A stretch of 64,000 nt of DNA from Fennellomyces sp. T-0311 (GCA_025266875.1 JALLLT010000006.1:930001-994000), one strand, 5' to 3'. Numbered from the stretch's first letter, positions 14,551 to 27,169 are shown. Notes: generated by a model not told the origin, from the sequence alone. Made by a program: numbers and translations.

Positions 14551-15183
14551 ATGTTGAAAAAGAGCGAGCGGACGCGACCCGCCAATGTGATCCGACATGA
14601 TCCGGAAGCTGCACAGCGACATTTGAAACGTCAACTTGATTCCTTGGAGCGAGACAATCACGAATCTCTCAATGACGTCGAAGGATTGATCAATAATGTG
14701 TTGGCACAGCAAGAAGACGATTGTAAGAGACCGCTCGATCGACCGAAAAAAATCATTCGTGTCTGTTAACAACTGTGATTAGCATTAGCAGCGCGGAGAA
14801 AGAGACACAAAGGAAGCAAGACGAATGTGTACTCTGCTAAAACCAATTTCAATGTTCTTCTTGAAGACTCAGTACGTTATGCGATGGTGCAGGCAGCGCG
14901 ACTACGTGACTCACTGTCTGTTCAATAGCGCCTCGAACTCCTTTCACCAAACTCACCATCTTATCTCACATGCGCCGCTGAACCTTCCAAATACCCACCG
15001 CGACAGTTCTGCTCAGTATGCGGATTTCAAAGCACATACAAGTGCTTACGATGTGGCATGAAGTATTGCTCTGTCAAATGCTTAGGCACACACCAAGAAA
15101 CAAGGTATGTTAGGCAAAGGTGCCATATTTCACAAGCTAATTGCTTCGCGGTTGCGTATAGATGCCTAAAATGGACAGCATGA
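14551..15183 (+). CDS. VPS71: SWR1 chromatin-remodelling subunit Vps71/ZNHIT1 (zf-HIT)
   Basis: Four exons (14551-14722, 14792-14871, 14929-15104, 15162-15183) encode 149 residues. The C-terminal HIT zinc finger is complete, with cysteine pairs in FCSVCG, CLRCG and YCSVKC, and ends in the family signature LGTHQETRCLKWT. The N-terminal half has the conserved LDSLERDNHE segment and a basic KRHKGSK / NFNVLLED block. The protein is a small subunit needed for H2A.Z deposition by SWR1 in the nucleus; length matches the family (about 150). The last exon is only 22 nt. It converges with the C2H2 gene, with 62 bp between their stop codons. Confidence 0.95.
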
Positions 15184-15245
15184 TGCTTTGTACTTTTGTT
15201 TTTGTTGTTTATTGTGTGTTTTTGTATGATATGCAAGTCTCTTTT

Positions 15246-16145
15246 TTACCGATCTATCCGCCGCCGCTTTGTGAACTGCTGGGTCTTGTTCGAGCTGCTG
15301 CTGCTATCGGATTGCTGGTCATGCACGCGCAGGATATGGTAGACCAGACCTTCTCTGGTAGCGTATAGTTTCGGATGCACGCATTCGGGGAATACACAGC
15401 GGTACGGTTCCTCGCCGTAGTGCTGGTCGGTCAAGTGCTTGATGACGTTTGTTTTGCGATTGAAATGCTGATGACATGAGGGACACTGAAGCGGATCATA
15501 GACCGAGTTCAACAGGCTTTCCGACTCTGGTGACAGGATGATCTTTTTTGATCCCCGTGGGGCGCGAGAGGTGGTGGCTGGTCGCCCGAATGAAGACACC
15601 CGCCAGGACGGTACCGTATTCTGTGGCGGATGGGGCTGGGGCGGTGAGGATAACGGGGGCTTCTGAATAGTGGGAGGAGGAGGCGATGGCGACGGGGATG
15701 GCACTGTGAGCGTAACTGGGGCTACGGCAGACGGTGTAGGCGGTGAGACAGCGGTGGGGGTCGTCGGCAGGGAATCGATGATGCTGGTTTGATGGGTCAA
15801 ATGAACTTGGGACATATGGAAGCGCAAGGCGCCTTTGGACTTGAAATGCAGGTCGCAATGTGGATGTAGACAGGTGTAGCGTGGTGGATGACAGGAGAGG
15901 AAGTGCTTCTGCTGCTCTTGACGTGTAAATGATACGGTGTCGCATCGAGGGCAGTGCAGCGACGGATAGACTGCATCGATCAATGCCAGTAGGGATACAT
16001 GACTATTTTCTATGGTCAGTGGGTTGTGATAGGGCGCGTTGCTGTCTATGGTGGATCGAAACAGACGTGGCAGCTGGCTCCGGTGCGTCGTTTTTGCGTC
16101 ACTGTATATAGTTGGGTTGCAATGTTCGTCGTCGCTATATTGCAT
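15246..16145 (-). CDS. C2H2 zinc-finger protein
   Basis: A single-exon frame of 299 residues from the ATG at 16145. Zinc-finger-like modules occur near 62-85 (HCPRCD, then a paired His) and 87-114 (YTCLHPHCD with HMSQVH). After a long Pro/Ser/Thr-rich linker two more follow near 220-275 (LQCPSCHQHF with HLTDQH, and YRCVFPECVH with HILRVH). The C-terminus is a Ser run and a basic KRRRIDR. A nuclear, DNA- or RNA-binding regulator is likely; no named orthologue is recognised. The frame extends upstream of this ATG only through a GTG codon and Lys/Phe homopolymers, so the ATG is preferred. Confidence 0.8.
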   Translation of the reverse strand: MQYSDDEHCNPTIYSDAKTTHRSQLPRLFRSTIDSNAPYHNPLTIENSHVSLLALIDAVYPSLHCPRCDTVSFTRQEQQKHFLSCHPPRYTCLHPHCDLHFKSKGALRFHMSQVHLTHQTSIIDSLPTTPTAVSPPTPSAVAPVTLTVPSPSPSPPPPTIQKPPLSSPPQPHPPQNTVPSWRVSSFGRPATTSRAPRGSKKIILSPESESLLNSVYDPLQCPSCHQHFNRKTNVIKHLTDQHYGEEPYRCVFPECVHPKLYATREGLVYHILRVHDQQSDSSSSSNKTQQFTKRRRIDR

Positions 16146-17420
16146 GACCTCTGGCCTTTGCTCCCGTTTAATCAGCTTGGTGGAAAACAACGCAAGAAAA
16201 AAAAAAAAAAAGAGGTGGGTGACTTGCCTGGACCAGAAAAAAAAAAAAGATCCCGACAGACGATTGTTGACTCTGACCCTGTTTTTGCGATCCACCGATC
16301 CAGTCCGTCACGTCAATGTTGCTTATTTCCGTCTACCACTGCAAACACTAGTACGATCTCCCAAGGCAATCAACTCGACAACAAAAGGATCATGAGTACC
16401 ACAACCAACGTCTATGCCAGTTGCTTGCACGGAGATCGAAACAGAGCCTGAGGGAGGGTATTTTCGAAAAACCAGTGTGCTGGAACAACCTGTGTATATG
16501 CGGTAGTCTACTCTCTTCAAGAATTTGAAATGACATTAGGCCATTTGCCAGGGTGCACTTCACTCCTCCGCCTTTCTATCTGGATCAATGACAGAGCACT
16601 CGCAGCACTCCATACAATGTGCCTAGGGAGGGGTATTCAAATTCATTGTTGGCTTATAGCCATGTTGCATCCTTAATACATACCTGGGTATCTTCATTGT
16701 TGAATCTAGCTTACACATAATCACCTTGTGCGGTACCGTATTGTGGCAGATCTTTCCACTTTACTGCATACTTTTTATATATCTCGGTAGTTTAGAGAGA
16801 AGCTACGAGAATTGCTAGTAATAAGAGAAACTAGAACGTGCTAACATCCGGTGTGTGAGGCTTACCGCTGCCTGTCAATAGGCCTATCTCTTATGCAATT
16901 TTTGGAGAGATCTGTATACATAGTCGCGATTCCAAAGTCTATCCCATGGAACATTCCGGGGGCTACACTATATATGTAAGCACTATCCACAGCGCGTATT
17001 ATGCAAGTCAATATTTAGCATATCCGATATCCTGCAGGATATTTCTATATACGCTCATAATCAATCTAGTCGTATGACCATATCATGACTTTTCTGCAAT
17101 ATAGTATTCGCATTCGACTAGCTAGGACGAAGGTAATTTCGCTTATCGATAATGCGACTTGGAAATTCACAACTCAAGCATGCATCGTGGCAACAACGCA
17201 GTACGCACTTGATCCGCATCATCGTTATGGTATACTTGAAAAGTAAATGTGCGTAAAGTAACTGCTCCTAAAATATGTTTATGTGGGAGTGCTTTTTTTC
17301 ATTTGTTTTCGGGTATCGCCGAACCTCGACAATTTCAACAAGCATATTATGCGGTAACACTGCATAGAGGCAAAAGGGAACTACGCCACAATTTCCCATC
17401 TGCGTCATCATGTTTTTTGG
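16146..17420. other. intergenic, no supported gene
   Basis: Two poly-A tracts occur near 16196-16212 and 16239-16248, just upstream of the C2H2 gene. The rest is AT-rich with no supported ORF or repeat. Confidence 0.5.
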
Positions 17421-17430
17421 GTATAAAAGA
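17421..17430 (+). promoter_or_regulatory. TATA box of monooxygenase gene 1
   Basis: GTATAAAAGA lies about 35-45 bp before the ATG at 17464. Similar TATA motifs precede the other two copies, near 23183-23193 (minus) and 26155-26168 (minus), at 50-65 bp from their ATGs. Confidence 0.5.
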
Positions 17431-17463
17431 CCACCAAATTCGCAACAACATATTCAAACTATC

Positions 17464-19699
17464 ATGTCGAATAGGAGTAACAATAACCTTACCGCTGCTA
17501 TTATCGGGGCTGGGTACACAGGCATTGGCTCGGCAACAACATATCGTTACTTATACTTTTCCTTATGATGTACTTTTAGATTTAGTGGGATTTGCGCCGC
17601 TATCGAGTTAGAAAAGAAGCTTGGCACCAAGGCCCAGCTATTTGAATTATCCGAGGATGTCGGAGGCACGTGGCACGATAACATCTATCCTGGGCTCGAA
17701 TGTGACATTCCCTCACATCTTTATTCACTTCCTTCCGAGCTAAACGCCAGTATGTTGTCGACCAGCAATACATATAAATATGGCGGCTTAACATATATAC
17801 TGTTTTAGACTGGACAAAGTACTACAGTGGCCGAGCTGAAATCTGGCAATATATGCGAGAGGTCGCGAAAAAGCATCATATTTATGAGCAAACGAAATTT
17901 GAAACCGAGGTTGTTCGCTCCGAATGGATGGATGATAAGCATCAATGGCATCTTGAATGGCGCAACGTTAAAGACCACCAGCAGGTTGGCTCTGGCGATT
18001 ACGACATCTTGTAATAACCCTGTTTTTGACATGATGTGTGTGAGTTTCTGACAAAAACTTTTCAAGATTTGCTGGCGTTGGACCATTACGCATCCCTGTT
18101 ATCCCTCCCGAATTTTCGAACTTTTCCGGAACTGTTGTTCATACTGCAAGGTGGGATCCAAACATTGACTATACAGATAAGCGTGTAGCTGTAGTCGGAA
18201 ATGGAGCAACGTAAGTTTATACAGCTGTGTTACGACACTCAAGCTTGTATTTATTTATTGCTAATTTTAGGGCCGCTCAACTGGTACCAGAACTTCGCAA
18301 AATGGCTGGGCACCTTTACTGCTATCAGCGCACCCCATGCTGGGTAGTAGCTCGAGGTAGCCGTTGCAAAGCATTATATGCATCAGGAAGTTTATTAACC
18401 ACTTAATCTAGACCAGTTTGCCTATTCGAAATTTTTCCTTTTCCTTTTTCAATGGATTCCGCTGTTCATGAGATTATACCGGTTTTTTATATATCTTCAG
18501 GTAAGTAATACCGCATCGGCATTTAGCCTCACAAGTTCTCACTTAATTCGCAATAGTGTGAGATGGAATTCCTTTCTTTCGGTAAACCTCATTCGGCTAT
18601 GGGACGAAAAGCGCACCAGTTCCTCAAGGGGCAAATGGAATCGCGCTTGTCACGTGTTGATCGAACCGACCTCATTCCAGTATTGGTTCCAGGTAAAACC
18701 ACTAGAAGCACCAGTGCTATTATACGCTTGTTCTAAACCGATATACACAGAATATCTACCCGGATGCAAGCGCATAGCAAAATCCGAGTATTATCTTGAA
18801 GCATTAGCTGAGTCTAACGTCACTGTGATTCCTTCTGGTGTCAGCTCGATCAGCGGGCGTACGCTGACAGACAAAGATGGAAACGAGACTGAAGTGGACA
18901 TTTTGGTTTTGGCCACAGGATACGATGTTCTGGGATTCACAGGGAATCTTGGCAGTAAGCATCAAGGCTGGACAGGGTCGCCTCACATTCATAATATAAA
19001 AAACGTCTAGTATACGGAAGAAACAAAGTTTTACTAGACGAGAAATGGAGAAAGAACTTTCCTAAAACTTACAAAGTAAGTTTAACACACATGCACTTCC
19101 TTTGCAACTGAAACGAATGACATATTCGTAATAGACCGTCACTGTTCATGGATTCCCGAACTTTTTCATCCTGCTCGGACCATCCACCATTCTCGGCCAC
19201 AACAGTGTCGTTAGCATGATGGCTATGTAAGCACCATTCGCTATCTTGAAACTGGTATTCTCACAGTCACATAGTCAAGTCGATTACGCCATAAAATGCA
19301 TTAGGCTTATGAAAAAGAAAGCCTGGGTCGCTATTGAACCAAAGGAGAGCGCTCAAGAAAAGTTTTCGGCCGACCTTCAAGAGAAATTCAAAGGAACCGT
19401 ATGGACAACAGGTACGTAGTAATACTGTCACCTAATTATCTTTACAGATTTAACTAGTCTTTGTTTTCAGGATGTCGCTCTTGGTATATGAATGAGGTTG
19501 GCCAAGTAAGATGTTTTATGATATGCCAACTTGCAAGTTGCTAATCAGCTCCTTTGCCTATTAGATCTGGGGTTTATGGTGTGGCACTGTAACTGCTTTC
19601 TGGTGGCTGCTACTTTCTCCGGTGCCCAATGACTTCAATGGGTATAAAAGCATAGCATCGATGGAGACGCAGGAATGGAAATATCCAAGATCGCTTTAG
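17464..19699 (+). CDS. Baeyer-Villiger-type FAD monooxygenase, copy 1
   Basis: About a dozen exons join in phase from the ATG at 17464 to the TAG at 19697, giving roughly 540 residues; the first two are 17464-17513 and 17580-17749. Motifs: an FAD-binding IIGAGFSGICAA split by intron 1, GGTW, then FSGTVVHTARWD, which fits the type I Baeyer-Villiger fingerprint FxGxxxHxxxW(P/D), then the NADPH-site VVGNGAT and LATGYDV. These enzymes insert one oxygen from O2 next to a ketone, or oxidise N or S atoms, using NADPH. Substrate is unknown. The C-terminal part has hydrophobic Trp-rich segments. Two inverted paralogues lie downstream. All exons are open, so the copy looks functional. Confidence 0.9.
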
Positions 19700-20085
19700 C
19701 GTTATATAGCAAACAATATCAATAAATACACATATCCTTGCTTGACCTTTTCTTGAAACAGTTTAAAGAACTGTCTGTTTACATATTACTTGGTGAAATA
19801 ACTCCGTGTAGATCGAACCTGATTTAACCTGGCGATCTGCGGTGGTGGATGCGCCCACACACATACCAAAGAGGTTTCTCAGTATGAATCCTGCGGTTGA
19901 GAATAGCTTGCATTGCCTAGGCACAGTGCGAACTTCTTATTATCATTGGACTGTAAACATTGGATTAAAGTAGAAGTGTTACTTGATATAGTAATGAGGC
20001 GGGTAACACGGCCCAATGGACAGTTGTTTCACTTGGTTTCTTCGCACCTGAATATTTTTTATTCTCTGTCCTGCCACATTCGAAC
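19700..20085. other. intergenic spacer
   Basis: About 390 bp between the end of monooxygenase copy 1 and the next plus-strand gene. An AATAAA-like signal occurs near 19720. Nothing else is seen. Confidence 0.5.
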
Positions 20086-20838
20086 ATGGACAAGGTCTTT
20101 CAGACCAATCCCAGCGCAATACTAGGAAGTACATGGGGCCAAGCGGCTGGCCGCTCTAATTCATCAACGACCTCGAGCGTAAGACGAAGGCCCTCTAGCG
20201 TATCAGCAGCGTCATTCGATAATGGCATTGACGATTATACTCCCCTAACAATGAGCGCGTGGGGATCTCAAAACCAATCCGCCTCGGAAGAAATGCCCAA
20301 GCACAATTGGGACTCTTTGGTCGATCCGAATTTCACGGTCAAAGAAGGAGGACTTGGATCAGGACAGCTGCATCGCAGTGGATCCAACTTCAAACCAGTG
20401 TCGGAAACCGCCATCCTGAATCAACGACTCAGCAAGCCCGTGGCTACGATAAAGGCCTCGACGGTGACGGGCGACGGTGCTGTCAAGAAAAAGAAGAAAA
20501 AGAAAAAGCGGACAAAGATCATATCAATGCCTGTCCACACACTTCCATTGTCGACTGTCAATGGCTGGGGGTCAGGACAGCTCACATCGACGCCTTTCTG
20601 GGAGCAACAGCAACAGTCCGCAGCTGACTCTGTCTATGTGGTCGAAGACATGCCCCTCTTAAAGATAGAAGTGGAGTTAGCACCTGGGGTGTCTATTCCA
20701 CTGACAATTCTGAAAGGAGACCGCATGGATTCACTTGTGGAAGACTTATGTAACCACCACCATCTCACTGTGACACAAGAAGCCAAGGTGTCACTCGCTG
20801 CGACACTAACTCTCCTCATCCAAGCAAAATATCCATAA
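20086..20838 (+). CDS. unknown protein with Ser-rich N-terminus and a possible ubiquitin-like C-terminus
   Basis: A single-exon frame of 250 residues. The first half is low-complexity (Ser, Thr, Gly), followed by a run of about eight lysines near 130-145 that could act as a nuclear localisation signal. The last 60 residues are ordered in appearance: LKIEVELAPG, then PLTILKGDRMDSLVEDL. This strand-turn-strand followed by a GD..LV..LC helix recalls a beta-grasp/ubiquitin-like module seen at the ends of several fungal proteins; that is inference only. It separates monooxygenase copies 1 and 2 and ends 146 bp from copy 2's stop. Confidence 0.7.
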   Translation: MDKVFQTNPSAILGSTWGQAAGRSNSSTTSSVRRRPSSVSAASFDNGIDDYTPLTMSAWGSQNQSASEEMPKHNWDSLVDPNFTVKEGGLGSGQLHRSGSNFKPVSETAILNQRLSKPVATIKASTVTGDGAVKKKKKKKKRTKIISMPVHTLPLSTVNGWGSGQLTSTPFWEQQQQSAADSVYVVEDMPLLKIEVELAPGVSIPLTILKGDRMDSLVEDLCNHHHLTVTQEAKVSLAATLTLLIQAKYP

Positions 20839-20984
20839 TTCCTTTGCGTACAACTGCATCCCCGTACTGTAAATAATATCAGCAAAATAAAACGAATGGT
20901 ATAAGAGTCAGTCCAATGGCATTATAGCTAGTAATAGACGGGTTTACGATAGCAGCCTGTGGCTATTTGACTTGATGGCCTCGG

Positions 20985-23131
20985 CTACTCCGCGTTCTTG
21001 TACACCATAAAATCGCCAAAGTTTGGATTGCGAAGTGCCCACCAGAAACTCATGATAGTTCCGCTCCACAGACCAAAGATTTCACCAGCATCATTCAGGT
21101 ACCAAGAGCTGCACCCTAAAACAAAGAGCGTCAGTAGATACGAACTATTGATCTGCCAATAGCAATTACCCCCTTTCCACGCAGTTCCTTCAAAACTCTT
21201 TTGGAGCTTCGTGACAAATGCTTCTTGTGCCGATTCCTTTGGTTCGATAGCAGCCAAGTTCTTTCGTTGAAGGTGCTTGATGCACTTAATAGCATAGTTG
21301 ACTTGGCTATGGCGTTTGTATTTAGAACAGAGGATGGAATGGTTCGGTTGCACTTACATTTCAATTGTCGAAACTGCACTGTTGTGCCCCAATCCGGACG
21401 ACGGACCGCACGATAAAAAGAAGTTGGGGAATCCATGCATTGTGACGGTCTGGATGCTCTGACCATCAGTAATTGTTCCCGTAAGGACCGTTGTTATCTT
21501 CTTACCTTATACGTCCTGGGTGAATACTTCATCCATTGCTCCACCAGAGACATTTTGCCTCTTCCATAGACTAGTATCGTAGCAATCAGTAAAAGTAACT
21601 CAAACCATGGGTACTCATAGCATACGTACCGCTGAGATTTCCTGTGAATCGTTGGACATCGTATCCAGTGGCTAGAACCAGAATGTCCACTTCGGTCTCG
21701 TTTCCATCCTTATCGATTAAGGTGCGACCCTTGATCGAGTCAACAGTAGAGCGGATCACGGTGACATTGCGCTCAGCTAGTGCCTCAAGATATACTTCTG
21801 ATTTGGTAATACGTTTGCATCCAACAGGGAAATCTACCATTACCCATAAAAAGCAATCCATGAGGATAGTTGTTCATCTGATCCAAACATAATGAACGTA
21901 CCGGGAGTCAATGCAGGGATCAAGTCGGGTCGTCCAACGCGGGTCAAGCGGTTAGCAATCGACTTTTCGAACGATCGACGGGCAATGCGTGCCAAGAGTG
22001 TATCGTGATATCCAACCTTGACATATTGTAGCTCTTGCTATATGGCAATACATTAGTCAAGCTATACTCTATGTGGCAATGCTACATACCTTCAGGAAAA
22101 TATAGAAACGGTAAATCCGCATAACAAATGGAACCCATTTAAAGATAAACTTCAACAGGCTTGAGTACTTGAATTGGTCTACCGTTTCAAAAGAAAGTAA
22201 GAAGGCGATCTTTTTATATGTCTGCGTTTCTTTTTACCTCTCGGAGTGACCCACGCCGGCGTTCTCTGATAGCTGTATACATGTGCTGCGACTTTGCGAA
22301 GTGCAGGAAGCAATTGAACGGCACTACGGATAATTTTCAAACGGTAAATTACAAAAAGATTGTTGTCTCGCATTGAACCCATACGTTGCTCCACTACCGA
22401 CAATAGCTACGCGCTTATCGGTATAATCAATACTGTGGTCCCAGTGACTAGTGTGCACTACCGGTCCATCAAACTGTGAAGCGACTTTGGGAATTTTGGG
22501 TTCTCTTAAAGGACCAAGTCCAGCAAAGCTAAGATGGAGAGGAGTTAAAACAATCTAGCGTGGTACAAGACTACTAGCACTTACACAAAATCAAAATAGC
22601 CCGATCCGGTTTCTTGGTGATTATGCGTATCTCTCCATTCTAGCAACCACTGGTTTTTCTCCTCGATCCACTCAGCTCGAACCATTTCAGATTCGAAATG
22701 AATTTTTTCATACAGGTTATGCTTTTTGGCAACTTTTGAAAGGTATTTCTGAATCTCAGTCTGTTTGCTAAAGTGCTGCGTCCAAGCTGCTCGTGTGTAT
22801 CGTGTGAGTCAGATTAAAACATACACGCCCAGCTAACTGGATTATATACTTGCAAGCGTTTGGTTCAAAGCTAAAAGAGTAAAGGTGTGATGGAATGTCG
22901 CACTCTAAACCAGGGTATGTATTTGCTTGCCATGCACCGCCAACGTCCTTTGATTTTTCAAACAGTTGCGAGTCGATGTTAAGCTCTGTTTTAAGCTTGA
23001 TGGCTGCACAAATGCCGCTAAATCTAAAGAATGTAGACTTAAGCGATAAGGTTAACAAATACCTGTCTGTGTTTATCTTACCCCGTACCGATTACGGCTG
23101 CCCGAAGTTTATTGTTATTTTGAGTTGACAT
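20985..23131 (-). CDS. Baeyer-Villiger-type FAD monooxygenase, copy 2
   Basis: Exons run in phase from the ATG at 23131 (23131-23082, 23023-22854, 22786 onward) to the TAG at 20985. Motifs match copy 1: VIGTGFSGICAA, FDGPVVHTSHWD, IVGSGAT, LATGYDV and CSSWYLNDAGEIFGLW. The second intron (22853-22787) begins GCAAGT instead of GT, a GC-AG intron at the same position as a GT-AG intron in copy 1. The last intron of copies 1 and 3, just after the conserved Asn-Asp/Glu-Ala/Val-Gly segment, is absent here: GAA-ATC is continuous. The enzyme is predicted to be an NADPH-dependent Baeyer-Villiger or N/S-oxygenating flavoenzyme; substrate unknown. Confidence 0.9.
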
Positions 23132-23819
23132 GAGTCAGAAAAAAAAAAAGAAGGTCTGTTAATCTGCGCTTCAAAAAAAGATTCCTTTATACTATGCCTC
23201 AGGTAGTACAGATAAATGATATCAGTATCACCCCGCATACATCCGAACTGCCTCTGAGCCTAAAATAATAAACGCAGCCGTAACTGCTTAGGATACAGTC
23301 GCATAAGCGGAGCGATATGATGATGCGTTTCTGTTTTCGTAAAGCACTGCACGCGGCGCACTTTATATTTGAGAAAGATACAAGCATAATGTATAACTGT
23401 AAAGCCACTTACTACTACTATGTGCAGATACATAGTAGGCATATGTACTGAACTGTCAAGCGATATCATGAACTTTAATAGTGGATCTATATTCTTGATA
23501 ATGGCGGTACATTTTCAGTATATACCTGTTGCTGAATATTGATCACTGAACATCTTGACAACGATTTATCGCGATCAATCGATCGTGCGTGATACTGCAT
23601 CATCGAACAATAACGAAATTAATGTCACACGAGTTTAAAAAGTTTGACATTGAGCATATGATGGCGCTATCAACTCTGGTCTCTCTTGGCAAAAAGATAT
23701 TAGCTTTATTGTGAATACCGGGTCGCATCGATAAATGTCTGAGAAATCCAACCAAGCCTTCAGACATTTGCAAAGAAAATGACCTGTGCTCTATTTATAT
23801 TGCATACATAACAGGATTA
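23132..23819. other. spacer between monooxygenase copies 2 and 3
   Basis: About 690 bp, AT-rich, containing the copy 2 promoter (TATAAAGG at about 23183-23190, minus strand). No ORF is supported. Confidence 0.5.
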
Positions 23820-26102
23820 CTACATTTTAACCGGAGTTGCCTTTTTATACTCTATAAAGTCACGGAATCTGGGGTTACGTAAAGCCCACCAGAAACTGGT
23901 AATTGGACCACTCCACAGTCCGTAGATCTGCGCTATATGTCAGTATCTCATTTCACTGTACTCTTTCACCTTTTATCTTACCTCCCCAGCATCATTCATG
24001 TACCACGAACGACATCCTAAATAGCAATTGAGAACTCATATATTTAAGAGCACCGCTGTCATGCTTTACCTCCTTTCCAAACTGTGCCGTCAAAATCTTT
24101 TTGCAGATTAGAAACGAATTGTTCCTGTGCCGATTCTTTGGGTTCGATTGCTGCCAAATCATTTCGAATTATATGTTTGATACACTTGATTGCATAATTA
24201 ACTTGACTATTGGAAGAAATCCATCATCAATTTGGTGCTTTCAAATGCGTCGTATCACTTTCTTGCTTACATTTCAATCATGGTAACCTACACATGTAAA
24301 AATTGTGCGTATAGCTACTCAGTACTGACTTTGTCATAGTAAGTATGGATATCAGTAAACGTACCACCGAGTTATGGCCAAGTGCGGAGGATGGACCGAG
24401 CAACATGAAGAAATTGGGGTATCCATTAACAGTGACCGACTACGGTGGTGTATTAGGTGTCTACTTCTTGGAATTTTCTACTACGCTTACTTTGTAAGTC
24501 TTTGGAAAGTGCTGTCTCCATTTTTCATCCAAAATAGTCTGATTTTTTCCATAAACTATAAAGTAATGGACTGTTAATCACTGTCATTTGCACATATTGA
24601 TAAATAGAAAACTTACTATCGAGATTTCCGGTGAATCCTTGGACATCGAATCCAGTTGCCAAAATTAAAATGTCCACCTCCGTCTCCTTTCCGTTCTTAT
24701 CAATCAACGTACGTCCCCTGATTTCAGCGACTCCAGCTGTATTAACCGTAACATTGGGTTTAGCCAATGCCTCGAGATAGAGTTCGGACTTGGCAATACG
24801 TTTGCATCCCATCGGATAATCTTGAATTTAAGATTAGAATACGTACATATCTTTCCATTATAGTCGATATGCAGGTTACCTGGGGTCAGCGCAGGAATAA
24901 GATCAGGGCGACCAGCGCGTTTTAGGCGGGATTGCATCATTCCCTTAAACATCTTCTCTGCATAACGAGCAATGGCTGATTTGTAGTAGCCAAAGACGAC
25001 GTAGCGCAGCTCATGCTTTTAAATATTATGTTAGCGATACATTTCGGATATCATCAATTCCAATTACCTGCATGAATAGGAGAAATCGATACAATCTCAT
25101 GAGGAAAGGAAGCCATTTGAAAACAAACTTCAAGGTACGGGAATAGAAAAATTGGTCTAAGTAGATATTGATTACGCGATGTCTAACTTCATATCGGCAT
25201 ATTTTTAATTTTTACCTCTAGGAGAAATCCATGCAGGTGTTCGCTGATAGTTGTAGACATGAGATGCTACTTTACGGAGCTCAGGAATTAATTGAACAGC
25301 ACTAATAACATTTTTGTGGTTAATCGAAAATACTCGGGAACATATTGCATTTTCTTACGTTGCACCGCTACCAATTACGGCTACACGCTTGTTGGTGTAG
25401 TCAATAGATGAATCCCATTTTGCTGTATGAACGATAGGGCCTTGAAATCCAGAAAATTCGGAAGGAATGCTAGGAACGCGCAAGGGTCCAAGTCCTGCAA
25501 ACCTGGTGTAACCGATGATCAGCATTTGACATGTGAACAAAAACGCGTTACCCTTACAAAATATCATAGTAACCAGATCCAACTTGCTGATGATCGCGCA
25601 CGTTTCTCCACTGAACTAACCACTGTTGTTGCTGCTCTTTCCATTCAGCGCGCACAATCTCAGTTTCAAATTTGATATTCTCATAAAGATTATACTTCTT
25701 GGCCACATGACGCAGATACTCATAGATTTCTGCTTGGCCACTATAATGCTTTGTCCAACCTAAATCAAAAACTGGTCAGTTCGCCAAAGATTTAAAGTGA
25801 GGTTTCTTAACACTTGCTATTATTCAACTCAAAACTGAGCGAATACAGATGCGATGGAATATCACATTCAGCTCCAGGATATGTATTGGCATGCCAAGTT
25901 CCGCCAACGTCCTCAGACATCTCAAAAAGCTGAGCCTTTATACCGAGCTCTTTCTTCAACTTGATAGCGGCACACACGCCACTGAATCTGTTGTATAGAC
26001 GATTATGAAGTTCAGCAACCTTGCATCGAAAAGAATCAAACATGGCTCATACCCTGTACCAATCACGGCAACAGTAGGCTTCCTATCATTTCTCGATGGC
26101 AT
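23820..26102 (-). CDS. Baeyer-Villiger-type FAD monooxygenase, copy 3
   Basis: Exons join in phase from the ATG at 26102 to the TAG at 23820. Motifs: VIGTGFSGVCAA, GGTWHANTYPG, FQGPIVHTAKWD, VIGSGAT, LATGFDV and CRSWYMNDAGE. An additional intron is present after GPSSALGHNSV, where copies 1 and 2 are continuous. Sequence resembles copy 2 more than copy 1 across PSHLYSxSFE, QRTPAW and IKCIKH. Tandem head-to-tail arrangement with copy 2 suggests duplication. Function as for copies 1 and 2; the acyl acceptor or ketone substrate cannot be inferred. Confidence 0.9.
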
Positions 26103-27169
26103 TATTTTTTAAAAGAACGAGATAAATAGACTCCTAAGACAACTATTCACAATCCCCATTTATATGGCAAATTCCAAAGTTTCCCACAACACTAATCGCG
26201 ACATTGAAAGCGGAGTCTGCGAGCTACATTTCTCTCATCGTCAGCTACAAAACACCGTAAATGGTAACCCATCATACACTTATTTCATAAGCTCTAAATA
26301 ACTAAAACAAGAAAACTCATTTCGTGCGTTTTTCGTAATACTAGTGATTATGCAATCGGCTATCTGAGTTGGTCAGGCAGAATATTAGGATAGTGTGTAA
26401 TGAAATCCTCATATATTTTGATGGGTAATAAAAAAGGGCTGCTCCTTTGAAAAGCTGATATTAGAGTTGTTTTCTTGTAATAGTTATTTCACCACCCTAG
26501 GGCGCTTTAAGAGTCTCTACGATATGTATATGATGCATTTCATAACCAGAGACATTATGGTAGCAGTGCGTGTATAAGCTTACACAATAATAATCGTCTG
26601 ATTTTTTTATGTAGAATATGTGGGGAAAAGCCTACATACGTGCTATAACAGCGCGCAGCACCTATGTATTGGACAATTCTATCAAAGATGTAACATAAAA
26701 AATAGTCATAATGTCGCTTGATGATAATATACGTGCATACCGCACACAGTCATAGAATCATGTAGATTGCTATGGATATCTTTACTAACGCTTGTCGTAC
26801 CTTTATGGGCTCTCAATACTCAAAATGTCAGTAGAACTTCTTGTGTATGGGCTTCAGTATTAAGGTTTAGTTTGTATATATGCAATAGAATGTTTGTGTA
26901 TTGTCACATGTGTTAAACTTTTATCAACAAAATATGACCCGGATATTTACTAATACGTATTGCTAATTGTTGTATGCCACAAGTATAATTTGCATCAGGC
27001 ACGTAGTAACATATAGGCTATCATTATCATGCGTTCAAAGGCTCTCAAGCTCTATTATAGAAGTGTGTATACAGGCATCGCTGCTATCTCATTGGCGATG
27101 CTGAATGTGCCGTTTTCGCCACCAGCATAATAACAGTTCAGCAGGATATATTCATTTGTGAAAGCATGT
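26103..27169. other. intergenic, no supported gene
   Basis: About 1.07 kb, AT-rich. It contains the copy 3 promoter side (TATAAATGG near 26155-26165, minus) and the 3' end of the cyclin gene. Nothing else can be supported. Confidence 0.5.
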
